DNA from: JBMNOI01 sp050942995
Lineage (GTDB): Bacteria; Chloroflexota; Anaerolineae; UBA1429
DNA: 27,190 nucleotides
Assembly: GCA_050942995.1 (NCBI GenBank)
Contig: JBMNOI010000047.1
Coordinates: 1 to 27,190 of the forward strand
Reading direction: 5' to 3'
Below, piece after piece: positions 15,945 through 23,817 of this stretch. Below the pieces are notes generated by a model that did no database searches, was not told where the DNA came from, and saw only the letters and a program-made list of their open reading frames with translations. The stretch's first letter is position 1, and every line of letters starts with the position of its first letter. A program made the translations under genes and the position numbers.

Positions 15945-16556
15945 ATGAACCTGTTATCCTCCATCACCCCCGACAACATGGGTCCCTTCGAGTGGTACAA
16001 CCCGCCCACGAGCTGGGAGCCGCTGCCCGAGGGCGGCATCCGCGTGCACGTGCCCGGCAAAGTGGACTATTTCCGCGATCCCGGCAACGAGCAGGCCCGC
16101 TACGATACGGCGCCCTACCTCTGGATGCCGGTACAGGGCGATTTCGTCGCCCGCCTGCGGGTGCGCCCCCACTTTGAGAGCACCTACGACGCGGGCTGCC
16201 TCATGGCGCGCCACGACGAGACGCTCTGGGCCAAGCTCTGCTATGAACAGACCGATTTCGGCACCCAGGCCGTGGTGAGCGTGGTCACCAACGACATCTC
16301 GGACGACGCCAACGGCGTGGATCTGAACGCGCCCGAGGTGTGGCTGCAGATCGTGCGCGCAGGCGATTGCTTTGGCCTGCACTACAGCACGGACGGCGAG
16401 AGCTGGCGTATGGTGCGCTACTTTGCCCTGCCCATGCCCGCCGAGATCAAGGTGGGCATGGTGCCCCAATGCCCCACCGGCTCGAGCAGCGTCATCGATC
16501 TGCTCGAATTTACGCTGGAGCAGCGCACGGTGCAGAATATTCGCGCCGGAGTCTAA
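15945..16556 (+). CDS. DUF1349 (concanavalin-like) protein
   Basis: This 203-residue protein has no signal peptide or membrane segment. Its sequence follows the DUF1349 family: FEWYNPPTSW near the start, DFVARLRVRP, YDAGCLMAR, WAKLCYEQTDFG, then VVTNDISDDAN and a C-terminal VGMVPQCP segment. The family has a jelly-roll, concanavalin-like fold and is suspected of carbohydrate binding, but no enzymatic activity is firmly established. ATG 15945 has AAAGGAG 6 nt upstream. It lies 44 bp after the second GT87 gene, so it may be part of that transcript, and a 36-nt perfect palindrome follows it. The location among glycosyltransferases agrees with a role in handling sugars, but that is only context. 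Confidence 0.88.
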   Translation: MNLLSSITPDNMGPFEWYNPPTSWEPLPEGGIRVHVPGKVDYFRDPGNEQARYDTAPYLWMPVQGDFVARLRVRPHFESTYDAGCLMARHDETLWAKLCYEQTDFGTQAVVSVVTNDISDDANGVDLNAPEVWLQIVRAGDCFGLHYSTDGESWRMVRYFALPMPAEIKVGMVPQCPTGSSSVIDLLEFTLEQRTVQNIRAGV

Positions 16557-16564
16557 TCCACGAC

Positions 16565-16600
16565 GAGCGCGACGCCTCTCACGTGAGAGGCGTCGCGCTC
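16565..16600 (+). terminator. 36-nt perfect palindrome, terminator-like
   Basis: GAGCGCGACGCCTCTC (16565-16580), the self-complementary ACGT, and GAGAGGCGTCGCGCTC (16585-16600) make a perfect 36-nt palindrome eight bases after the stop codon of the DUF1349 gene. Only TCTC follows, not a T run. Termination is likely from its position, but a protein-binding site is not excluded. Confidence 0.6.
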
Positions 16601-16631
16601 TCTCATCCTGTGCAACAGGGGCAGAAGGCAC

Positions 16632-18572
16632 GTGAAACCGAACTCGTTTCTGCACACCACCAGAAACATCGTCTATCGCATTCCGCCGGGATTGCCCGCA
16701 GCGGCGATCTGTCTGGCGCTCTATCTGCGCACGCTGGCGCCCGATGTGCTGGGCGGCGACGCGGGCGAAATGCAGTTCGTGCCCGCCATCCTCAGCCTGG
16801 CGCATCCCACCGGCTATCCGCTTCAGACATTGCTGGGCCGGCTCTGGGCGCATCTGCTCCCCGTGGGCACGGTGGCCTATCGGGCCAGCCTGCTCTCGGC
16901 GGTGGCCGCCGCCGGGGCGGTATTTTTCTTGAGCGAGAGCGCCCGCCTGCTGACCGGCTCGCGCCTTGCGGCGTCGGCGAGCGGGCTGCTGCCGGGCGTC
17001 TCGGCGATCTTTTGGGAGCAGGCCACCCTGGCCGACAAGTACGCTCTGAACGCCCTGTTGCTGACCCTGGTGATCTATACTCTGCTTCGATGGGAAAAAT
17101 CCCCCACGCCGCAACGGCTGTCCATCTGCACCCTCTGCCTCGGCCTGAGCCTGACCCACCACCGCAGCATGATTCTGTTTCTGCCTCTGCTGGCCGGCTA
17201 CTGGTTATGGCGTTCGCCTCGTGCCCTGAAGCTGGGAAGAGAACTGGCCCCGGCCGTGGCGCTGGGACTGGCGCCGCTGCTCCTCTATCTGTGGCTGCCA
17301 CTGGGCGCGGCTCGCGGATTGCCCCCGGGCACCTGGCAGCCGGGCACAGTGGGCGAGTGGCTGGCCTATCTGGCCGATGTGGGCTTTAGCTCGGCCGTGC
17401 GCCCTCACATCAACCTGGCCGACAAGCTGGCCGACTATGCCGTCACGCTGGTGACCCAGTTCACTCCGCCGGGTGTCGTCCTGGGTCTGGCCGGCATCGT
17501 GCGGCAGATTACGTCGCGGCGGCGAGTCGTCACCTTCCTTGCCCCGGCGTTTGCGCTACAGGCGGTGATGGCCGCCGCCTATGAGGTACCGCGATACTGG
17601 GTGTTCTTTATCCCCTCGTTCGTACTATTTGGCCTGTGGATCGGCGAGGGTATCGCGTGGATCGAACAGGCGACGAAGGATTGGGTCACGCGAAGCACGC
17701 GGCTGTCTGCGGCAGCCGGTGGACTGCCGGCCCTGGCGCCGACCGCCCTGCTCGCGGCGTTGGTGGTCGCCATCCTCCTGGCGCGCAACTATGCGCCGCT
17801 GCGCGAGGCACACCTGGACGGCGGCCCGCTGGACATCTGGCGGCAGGATCTCAAAAAGGGCTATACCGCCCGCCGTTTCGTAGAGAACAGCCTGCCGCAG
17901 GTCGATGAGGGGGCCACGATTGTGGCCGATTGGGAACAGGCCACCCCTCTCTGGTATGCCCGGCAGATCGAGGGGCGTCGCCGGGATGTGCGCGTCATCT
18001 ATCCCGTGGAGCGGCTGGGCGAGGCGCTTGCGGATGGCGGGCCGGTCTATCTGGCCCGGGCCATAGACGCTCCGCCGGAGGGCTATCGCCTCACCACAAC
18101 CGGCGCACTGCTCGCGCTGAATCCCGAGCCGGCCACCGAGCCCCCCGCCGATGCTCTGCCCGTTTCCGTGGCGTGGGAAGAGGGCATCGAGCTGGTGGGC
18201 TATCGCCTGCACCAGACCGGCTTTGATACCGGGTACGTGCTGCCGCTATCGCTCTATTTCCGCGCCGAAACCGGCCTGGAGGAGAATTATTCCGTCTCGG
18301 TACGGTTGTTCGCGCCCGACGGCCACATCGTCTGGTCCGAGGATCGCAGCGGCCTGGCCCTGGGCATGGTGCCCACTGCCGCCATGTTGCCCGGGGAGGT
18401 AGTGGGCGATTACTACGAGATCGCGCTCCCCCGTCACCTGCCCGCCGGCCGCTATCGGCCGGGCATCCTGCTATACACCTCCACCGACGACGGCTGGCGC
18501 AACCTGCGCACCATCCCCGCCGGTGAAGAGATCGCCTATCTGCCCGAGGTGGATGTGTCTCCCCGGCGTTAG
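16632..18572 (+). CDS. DUF2723-family membrane glycosyltransferase with C-terminal beta module
   Basis: This 646-residue protein begins with the DUF2723 signature: a first helix at about 21-35, then LGGDAGEMQFV (Asp43/Glu46) and LAHPTGYPLQTLLGRLW (about 55-71). The family includes human TMEM260, a protein O-mannosyltransferase, so a GT-C-type enzyme working on the outer membrane face is expected. About ten hydrophobic segments reach to near residue 385. The soluble rest includes a domain (about 510-640, with IELVGYRLHQ and LPLSLYFRA) of the same type as the tandem modules of the GT39 enzyme ending at 3526. The start is a GTG at 16632 with AGAAGG upstream; the site is weak and no better start is seen. 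A 36-nt palindrome separates it from the gene before. Confidence 0.85.
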   Translation: MKPNSFLHTTRNIVYRIPPGLPAAAICLALYLRTLAPDVLGGDAGEMQFVPAILSLAHPTGYPLQTLLGRLWAHLLPVGTVAYRASLLSAVAAAGAVFFLSESARLLTGSRLAASASGLLPGVSAIFWEQATLADKYALNALLLTLVIYTLLRWEKSPTPQRLSICTLCLGLSLTHHRSMILFLPLLAGYWLWRSPRALKLGRELAPAVALGLAPLLLYLWLPLGAARGLPPGTWQPGTVGEWLAYLADVGFSSAVRPHINLADKLADYAVTLVTQFTPPGVVLGLAGIVRQITSRRRVVTFLAPAFALQAVMAAAYEVPRYWVFFIPSFVLFGLWIGEGIAWIEQATKDWVTRSTRLSAAAGGLPALAPTALLAALVVAILLARNYAPLREAHLDGGPLDIWRQDLKKGYTARRFVENSLPQVDEGATIVADWEQATPLWYARQIEGRRRDVRVIYPVERLGEALADGGPVYLARAIDAPPEGYRLTTTGALLALNPEPATEPPADALPVSVAWEEGIELVGYRLHQTGFDTGYVLPLSLYFRAETGLEENYSVSVRLFAPDGHIVWSEDRSGLALGMVPTAAMLPGEVVGDYYEIALPRHLPAGRYRPGILLYTSTDDGWRNLRTIPAGEEIAYLPEVDVSPRR

Positions 18573-18692
18573 AGAATGCTGCCTTTTTCGCATGCTCGAG
18601 GTGAATATCTCCGCCTGCATATCGACGGCTCGGTAGAGGATCAGTAGGACTATTTGTTACTCAGCGATAGACCCATCACAGGATAGAGGAGT

Positions 18693-19106
18693 ATGACCAA
18701 TCCGTCTGTGCACCCGGTCAATGCCATAGAACACCTTGTGCATGCCAGACGTGGGTTCTTTGCCCTGGCCCGGTATTTTCTCATCGCCCTGGCATTGGCG
18801 ACCGGCGTCATTGCTCTATGGAAGACGGCGCAATCGCTGATGTTCCCCCATGTCTATCGCAAAGACTTTTTACAAGAATATCTCTTGGGCAGAGCGGCTC
18901 TATCGAGTATTGATCCCTATCTACCGGTGAGCGATCTCGCAGAGCAGTTTTTCGGCACCTTGCCCGAACCCGTATTCCAACATCCGACGCCCCATCCTCC
19001 ACCAATGGTCTTGCTGGGACTACCCCTGGCGCTGCTGAGCTATGAGAGTGCGGCGGTGGTGTGGGCTGCCATCAGCATCGTCTGCATCGTCATCTCATCA
19101 CGATGA
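18693..19106 (+). pseudogene. Truncated GT87-family glycosyltransferase (N-terminal third only)
   Basis: The 137-residue product has one helix (about 27-44) and then RKDFLQEYLLGRAALSSIDPYLP with Asp58, the GT87 acidic-loop pattern. FQHPTPHPPPMVLLGLPLALL follows, matching the position of MMWNPPW in the full paralogues. It stops at TGA 19104-19106 inside the next hydrophobic helix, whereas the intact paralogues here have about 400 residues. The site AGAGGAG is 1-2 nt from the ATG, rather close. Overlapping the stop, a different frame (19103-19219) encodes a short hydrophobic segment and a basic tail, MMPVAVIVSILLLV onward, that could be the frame-shifted distal end left after an internal deletion. 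Similarity of that tail to GT87 is not clear. The fragment is unlikely to be an active enzyme. Confidence 0.7.
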
Positions 19107-19215
19107 TGCCTGTTGCGGTCATTGTCAGTATCCTCTTACTTGTGAAACATCTGGATCGGCTGTATTCACTTTTAGGTGATAACAAAGGCCGTACTGTATA
19201 TAAAAGAGAGGCCGT

Positions 19216-19657
19216 ATGACCGATATTCATTTTGAAGATACGTTCGAGCCGCGGCAAGAGGATATCGACGTCGTCGACCGGGGGCTGGCCGAGTACAACC
19301 GCTCCCGCGTCGATTGGAGCTATGAGCGGCTGGCGGTGTACGCCCGTGATAGCAGGGGGGCGATCGTCGGCGGGCTCATCGGCGAGATATTCTGGGACGC
19401 TGCACATCGAGACATTATGGGTGGACGGCGCCTACCGCGGCCGCGACGTGGGCAGCGAACTGATACGCCGCGCCGAACGGATGGCCCTCTCCCGGGGCAT
19501 CACTCGTTCTCACGTCGAGACGACCTCGTTCCAGGCCCTGCCATTTTACGCCAAGCACGGCTACGAAGTGTTCGGCCAGTTCGAAAAGCCGGTGGGCCAT
19601 ACATGGTACTATCTCAAGAAAGAGAATCTGGGCGTTCCACCCGACGGCGACGACTGA
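19216..19657 (+). pseudogene. GNAT-family acetyltransferase, frameshifted
   Basis: Two frames make one GNAT protein of about 147 residues. From ATG 19216 (GAGAGG upstream) the first frame reads MTDIHFEDTF to GGLIGEIFWD (near 19398). The rest is in the next frame from about 19400: LHIETLWVDGAYRGRDVGSEL, with the acetyl-CoA loop, then ALPFYAKHGYEVFGQFEKP and the stop at 19657. This is the order of beta strands and the FYxKxGYE motif in small GNATs of the kind that acetylate small molecules or peptides. The junction gacgctgcac is explained by loss of two bases from gactggctgcac, which would restore WDWLHI. No homopolymer is involved. Either a true pseudogene or an assembly error. Confidence 0.8.
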
Positions 19658-19682
19658 CGCCACCCCCAACAGGAGAGACGGC

Positions 19683-20603
19683 ATGCGCCTGGCCGTGCTG
19701 GCCGACATTCATTCCAACCTCATCGCCCTGCAGGCGGTGCTGGACGATCTGCGCCGCGACGGCGGGGTGAACGGCATCATCGTCGCCGGCGATTCGCTGG
19801 GCAGCGGGCCGTATCCCGCCGAGACGCTGGCCCTCTTGCGCGCCCTGCCCGAGCCACGCCGGATCATCCGCGGCAACCGAGAGGAGTATCTGCTGACCCA
19901 TCGCGACGATCCTCATCTGGGGCACCAGTGGGCCACTCTGCGCTGGATGCTGACCCGTCTATCTCCCGACGATCTGGAGGATGTGGCCGGGTGGCCGGAT
20001 CAATGCGTCGTGGCGATGCCCGGCACCGCTCCCGTACGGGTCGTGCACGGATCGCCGCGCAGCGTAAGCGAAGAGATGCTTCCCGATGACGAGGCGGTCC
20101 TCGCCCTCTACCGGCGCTCCGGGATGTTGAGCAGTACGCCCCTCTCGGCGGGTGAGATGCTGGCCGGCATCGATGAGGCGGTGCTGATCTGCGGGCACAC
20201 CCATCTGCCCTGGCAATGCGCCGAGGGGGACCGGCTGGTGCTCAACCCCGGATCGGTGGGCGAGCCCTTTCATGGAAATCCCCGCGCCCACTATGCCCTG
20301 CTGGAATGGCGTGGCGACCGCTGGCAGGCCGTCCATCGCACCGTCGCCTACGATCTCGCCCGCTTGCGCGAGGCGTACGTCGAGACCGGCCTGCTGGAGG
20401 CGGGAGGCGCTTTTAGCAAGGCGTGCCTGTTTTCCTGTGAGACCGGCGTCAACCTGGCGCGACGATTCGTGGAATATGCCCGCCGGCTGGCCGGGGACGC
20501 CGGAGAGACCGGCCCCAACATCTCGGATGCGAGCTGGACGCAGGCTGAGGCCACCTTCGACTGGGACGCCATAACGCCGAACCCGGGGCACGATCGAGCC
20601 TGA
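19683..20603 (+). CDS. Calcineurin-like metallophosphoesterase
   Basis: This 306-residue protein contains all metal-binding motifs of the YfcE/MPE-like phosphoesterase fold: ADIHSN (Asp8, His10), GDSLG (Asp37), GNREE (Asn65), VVHGSP (His122) and GHTH (His172, His174), followed by NPGSVG. It should hydrolyse a phosphomonoester or phosphodiester in the cytoplasm with two metal ions; the substrate is unknown. An extra C-terminal stretch of about 80 residues follows the conserved core. AGGAGAG lies about 7 nt before ATG 19683. It is 25 bp after the broken GNAT gene, so the two may once have formed one transcript. It converges on the methyltransferase gene at 20651. Confidence 0.92.
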   Translation: MRLAVLADIHSNLIALQAVLDDLRRDGGVNGIIVAGDSLGSGPYPAETLALLRALPEPRRIIRGNREEYLLTHRDDPHLGHQWATLRWMLTRLSPDDLEDVAGWPDQCVVAMPGTAPVRVVHGSPRSVSEEMLPDDEAVLALYRRSGMLSSTPLSAGEMLAGIDEAVLICGHTHLPWQCAEGDRLVLNPGSVGEPFHGNPRAHYALLEWRGDRWQAVHRTVAYDLARLREAYVETGLLEAGGAFSKACLFSCETGVNLARRFVEYARRLAGDAGETGPNISDASWTQAEATFDWDAITPNPGHDRA

Positions 20604-20650
20604 CCGGAGAGATCGGCCGGATCACCGGGCGGTCGCAGCGCCCGTCGCAT

Positions 20651-21589
20651 CTACCACGGTTTGCTCTCCCAGATCGCCGGGCCGTCCATACCGTCGATGC
20701 CCAGGTCTTGGCCGCGCCAGCGCACCGGTCGCAGCCAGTTTTCCGACGAGACGATGTCGGTGCAGGGGCCATAGGTACCCAGGCGAATGGGATGATCGCG
20801 CGAGATGCGCATGAGCCGGTCCAGCACCTCCCGCAGAATGCTCCCCCAAAAGGGCGTGTACATAAAGAAAAAGGTGCCGTCCTCCAGATAGGCCTCGCGG
20901 ACGTCGGCGTTGACAAAATCCACATTGTCGGCGCCCAACCCTTCGGCGCTACGACGGGCGTACTCGCAAAAGGTCGGCTCGTACTCGATGCCCGTCACCC
21001 GCGCGTCGCTGAGCAACCCCGTAATGATGCACACCTGCCCCAGGCCCGACCCCAGGTCGTAGAAGCGATCCTCTGCCGTCACTCGCCCCCGCACCACCAG
21101 CGCCAGCACTATGCGGCTGGGCGTGGGCTGATAAAAGACCATCTCTGAATCGCGCCGGCGTGTTTCGTGGGGCACCATATCCACCCGAAACAGTCCGCTC
21201 AGATAATCGTCCAGCGCATCGTATCCCACCGGGTCCTGCCTCCACGAATGGACGGGGCCCTGCCCGGCGTACTGGGCCATGCGTTGTGCCAGCGCCTCGC
21301 CCCTCAGCCGCCCGGAACGGATCTCTTCTCGCACCCGGTCCCACATCGATCGATCGACGGCCCTCAGCCGGGCCAGCACCTCGTCGGCGCGCCGACGCAG
21401 CGCGGCCAGCTCTCGCGCCGATGTGTTGCCGTGGCGCAGCGTCTCGATGCCCTCGATGACATGATGTTCCAGACGCTCCACAGCCTCCAGTCGTTGCAAA
21501 AAGCGCTCCTCTTTGATCAGCCCGCCGTCCATCTCGACGGCCTGCAAATGCTCATAGATCGGATTCAGGATCTCGGACTCTTCAGACAT
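20651..21589 (-). CDS. Class I SAM-dependent methyltransferase with DOT1-like motif I
   Basis: This 312-residue protein has an N-terminal alpha-helical, charged region (about 1-130) and then a Rossmann methyltransferase domain. Motif I is FYDLGSGLGQVCIITGLL (Asp178 to Gly184), close in form to the DLGSGxGQV motif of DOT1-type enzymes. Motif II is TGIEYEP (Glu202), a loop acid appears in NADVREA (Asp229), and FFFMYTPFWG follows at the catalytic-motif position. A preceding QPTPSRIV segment is also reminiscent of DOT1-like folds. The target is unknown. The frame is open to a GTG at 21631, but ATG 21589 has GGAGAGGAA upstream and is preferred. A TATACT -10 box lies at 21644-21639. It is transcribed alone, convergent with the phosphoesterase. 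Confidence 0.8.
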   Translation of the reverse strand: MSEESEILNPIYEHLQAVEMDGGLIKEERFLQRLEAVERLEHHVIEGIETLRHGNTSARELAALRRRADEVLARLRAVDRSMWDRVREEIRSGRLRGEALAQRMAQYAGQGPVHSWRQDPVGYDALDDYLSGLFRVDMVPHETRRRDSEMVFYQPTPSRIVLALVVRGRVTAEDRFYDLGSGLGQVCIITGLLSDARVTGIEYEPTFCEYARRSAEGLGADNVDFVNADVREAYLEDGTFFFMYTPFWGSILREVLDRLMRISRDHPIRLGTYGPCTDIVSSENWLRPVRWRGQDLGIDGMDGPAIWESKPW

Positions 21590-21638
21590 GGACGATTCCT
21601 CTCCGGCCGGTGGCCCAATACGTGCGTTCACGCGCTTT

Positions 21639-21644
21639 AGTATA
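21639..21644 (-). promoter_or_regulatory. Candidate -10 box of the methyltransferase gene
   Basis: TATACT on the minus strand lies about 50 nt before ATG 21589. The -35 region at 16-18 nt (TGTCTC) is poor, so only the -10 element is proposed. Confidence 0.4.
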
Positions 21645-21741
21645 CTCTCAATACGCCCGGGAGACAGACCGAGGGGATGCTCGAATCACGGAACGCAACG
21701 CCGGGCACGGCAAGTGCGTTCACCCCAAAACCCGGACGCAC

Positions 21742-21774
21742 AAAAAGAGCGGGGAGCCTGTCGCTCCCCGCTCT
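21742..21774 (-). terminator. Intrinsic terminator of the PRC-barrel gene
   Basis: A perfect 11-bp stem, AGAGCGGGGAG (21746-21756) and CTCCCCGCTCT (21764-21774), with a 7-nt loop is followed on the minus strand by five T, 12 nt after the stop codon at 21787. Confidence 0.92.
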
Positions 21775-21786
21775 GCCGCCGGTCGA

Positions 21787-22176
21787 TCAGTACCTCGTCG
21801 GGGCCTCTTCCTCTTCCCAGTAGGGCTCGAACCCGTAATATTCGTATATCTCGGTCATCCAGCGACGATCCACCGTAGTGGGCCAGTTATCCTTGTCAAA
21901 GCTCGGCGCGTCCTTGAGCCGCTCCTTGTCGATATCGAGGATGAACTTTTTCTGCTCGGGGTCCAGTGTCAGCGCTTCCCAGGGTACGGCAAAGAGCTTG
22001 TCGCCGATCCCCAGCACGCCGCCAAACGACAGGACGGCGTACATTACGCATCCCTCTTCGAGATCGAGCATCAACTCCTCAATCTTGCCCAGATTCTCGC
22101 CCTCGGGATTGATGACGCTGTCTCCGATCATCGTCGTGGCCGAGAGAATCTCGGGTTCCATAGTCGTCTTGGGCAT
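21787..22176 (-). CDS. PRC-barrel domain protein
   Basis: This 129-residue acidic protein has a PRC-barrel fold in residues about 8-85: IGDSVINPEGENLGKIEEL, MYAVLSFGGVLGIGDKLFAVPW and a LDIDKERLK strand. Stand-alone PRC-barrel proteins of this form are widespread, cytoplasmic and often stress-associated; no molecular activity is established for them. The C-terminal 40 residues are Asp/Glu/Tyr-rich (WMTEIYEYYG). AAGGAGAG lies 7 nt before ATG 22176. It has a strong extended -10 promoter about 180 nt upstream and a strong terminator, so it is an independent, probably well-expressed unit with a long leader. Confidence 0.9.
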   Translation of the reverse strand: MPKTTMEPEILSATTMIGDSVINPEGENLGKIEELMLDLEEGCVMYAVLSFGGVLGIGDKLFAVPWEALTLDPEQKKFILDIDKERLKDAPSFDKDNWPTTVDRRWMTEIYEYYGFEPYWEEEEAPTRY

Positions 22177-22359
22177 CTTGTCTCTCCTTCACTCTACCGG
22201 CATAACCCGGGTCACCCGTCAGAATGTGTGGCGAGAGAGGGAGATAGACAGACCCGCCGTATGGCGCGGTCGTGCGACCATGAGAGGATATCGGCAGTCG
22301 AAAGATCTCAGCAGGGTACGGGGCGCCAGTCTATACCGGCTAATCGACGCCACATTTGC

Positions 22360-22388
22360 ATTATAGCATGGCGGGTGAGCTCTGTAAA
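22360..22388 (-). promoter_or_regulatory. Strong extended -10 promoter of the PRC-barrel gene
   Basis: On the minus strand TTTACA (22388-22383), 17 nt, then TGC and a perfect TATAAT (22365-22360). This is the best promoter in the window. The leader to ATG 22176 would be about 175 nt long. The rest of the 22177-22499 stretch contains no gene that I can support. Confidence 0.8.
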
Positions 22389-22499
22389 GAGTAAAGCTGC
22401 TGCCGACTCTCTGCCCGCGCGCCGTCAACCCGTTTTCGTTTATGACGCTCTTGCCGTAGAATGGGTCATGCCGTTCCGGCATACAAACAGGAAGTGAAT

Positions 22500-22874
22500 G
22501 TGGGACGCGTAATCCATTTCGAACTGAATGCGGACGACCCCGAGCGAGCGGCACGATTCTATCAGGACGTGTTTGGCTGGACGATCGAAAAATGGGATGG
22601 CCCGCTGGATTACTGACCGGTGATGACCGGCGCCGATGACGAGCCCGGCATCAACGGCGGCCTGGTCCGCCGCACCCTGCCCGGCGCCACGACGATCAAC
22701 ACCATCGCCGTAGACGACCTCAACCTGGCCATGGCCCGCATCATCGAGGCCGGCGGGCAGATCGTCTCGCCACGCACCATCGTGCCGAGCGTCGGATTCA
22801 TGTGCTATGCTCAAGATCCCGAGGGCAACCTGTTCAGCATAATGGAGCCGGGCAGCGAATCGAACAAATCGTGA
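22500..22874 (+). pseudogene. Glyoxalase/bleomycin-resistance (VOC) family gene with in-frame TGA
   Basis: From GTG 22500 (AGGAAG about 7 nt upstream) the frame reads VGRVIHFELNADDPERAARFYQ, the first VOC strand and helix. FGWTIEKWDGPLDY follows and then TGA at 22614-22616. The same frame goes on without a gap: TGADDEPGINGGLVRR, then VDDLNLAMARIIEAGG and the metal-strand region QDPEGNLFSIME, ending at 22874. The total of 124 residues is right for a one-domain VOC protein. In this family the interrupted position is commonly Trp (DYW), so a single TGG to TGA change explains it. TGA serves as a normal stop in neighbouring genes, so genetic recoding is unlikely. A second start at GTG 22620 or ATG 22623 would give only half of the fold. 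Confidence 0.8.
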
Positions 22875-22931
22875 CCCGGCCCGGAGAACATAGGCGAAGG
22901 TGATATTTGTGGCCCCGACAGGAGGCTGCCC

Positions 22932-23765
22932 GTGTCTTTGCAAACAGATCGCTCGTACCTGCTCGATCGTCAGTATCGCGACGCCACCAATCTGAACGCC
23001 CGCGTGGCCCTGCACGCCCGGTTCAGCACCAACCGTTACGGCTGGTATCGCTGGGTGAGCGACCAGATCGTCCTTTCGCCGGGCAACCGCCTGCTAGAGT
23101 TGGGCTGTGGCCCCGGCGGCATCTGGCCCGCCCTGCTGCCCAACCTGCCTACCGATATCGCTTTGTGTCTCACCGACCTCTCTGGCGGCATGGTAGAGAC
23201 GGCCCGCAAGACGCTGGACGATGCGCTCACGGCCGACGCCGAGAATATTCACAATGTGCGGGCGATGTACGCCGTCGCCGACGCCGCCACCATCCCCTTC
23301 CCGGATGCGTCATTCGACGCCGTGATCGCCAACCACATGCTCTACCATGTGCCCGATCTGCCGGCCACCCTGGGCGAGATCCGCCGCGTGCTGCGGCCCG
23401 GCGACACGCTCTATGCCAGCACCATCGGCCGCGGCCACCTGAAGGAGCTGGATGAGCTGCTGAATGTAATCAGCCCGGGCGTCGACCCCTGGGGTGGAGA
23501 ACGTCCCACCACCTTTATGCTGGATGACGGAGATAAGGATCTGGCGCCCTTTTTTCCGCACATTGAACGGCGCGTGTACCCTGACGGGCTAAAAGTCACC
23601 GATACCGACGCACTGCTGGCCTATGCCCTTTCTACCGCTGCACGGGCCGAGCTAGAGGTCGGTGACCGGCTGGAGACGCTGGGATGCCTCGTCGACGACG
23701 AGATCGCCGCCCACGGCGCGTTCTCCATCACCAAGGAAACGGGCATGTTCATCGCCCGGCTCTGA
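22932..23765 (+). CDS. Class I SAM-dependent methyltransferase (Methyltransf_11 type)
   Basis: This 277-residue soluble protein has the SAM-binding motif LLELGCGPGGIW (Glu56 to Gly63), the acidic strand end CLTDLSGGM, VADAATIPFPDASFDAVIANHMLYHV (motifs around 120-140) and the RRVLRPGDTLYAST segment. These are all hallmarks of small-molecule methyltransferases of the UbiE/Methyltransf_11 kind. The substrate is not predictable. The start is GTG 22932 with AGGAGG about 7 nt upstream, better than any later ATG. It follows the broken VOC gene by 57 bp and may be cotranscribed with it. A hairpin at 23818-23851 lies beyond its stop codon. Confidence 0.9.
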   Translation: MSLQTDRSYLLDRQYRDATNLNARVALHARFSTNRYGWYRWVSDQIVLSPGNRLLELGCGPGGIWPALLPNLPTDIALCLTDLSGGMVETARKTLDDALTADAENIHNVRAMYAVADAATIPFPDASFDAVIANHMLYHVPDLPATLGEIRRVLRPGDTLYASTIGRGHLKELDELLNVISPGVDPWGGERPTTFMLDDGDKDLAPFFPHIERRVYPDGLKVTDTDALLAYALSTAARAELEVGDRLETLGCLVDDEIAAHGAFSITKETGMFIARL

Positions 23766-23817
23766 GTGGCGAGAAAAACGCATTCGGCTTCGAAATGACC
23801 GATCGTGCGGCCAAATC

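Noticed and set aside
15954..17162. Minus-strand open frame of 402 codons across the DUF1349 and DUF2723 genes
   Set aside because: It is antisense to two genes with family motifs, spans their intergenic palindrome and translates to Gln/Arg/His-rich sequence without a domain.
20604..20650. Bidirectional terminator between convergent genes
   Set aside because: Only a 5-bp GGGCG/CGCCC stem is visible and there is no T run on either strand.
22614..22616. TGA read as selenocysteine or as Trp by a changed genetic code
   Set aside because: Neighbouring genes end at TGA, no selenocysteine insertion structure was evident just downstream, and VOC proteins do not use Sec at this position.
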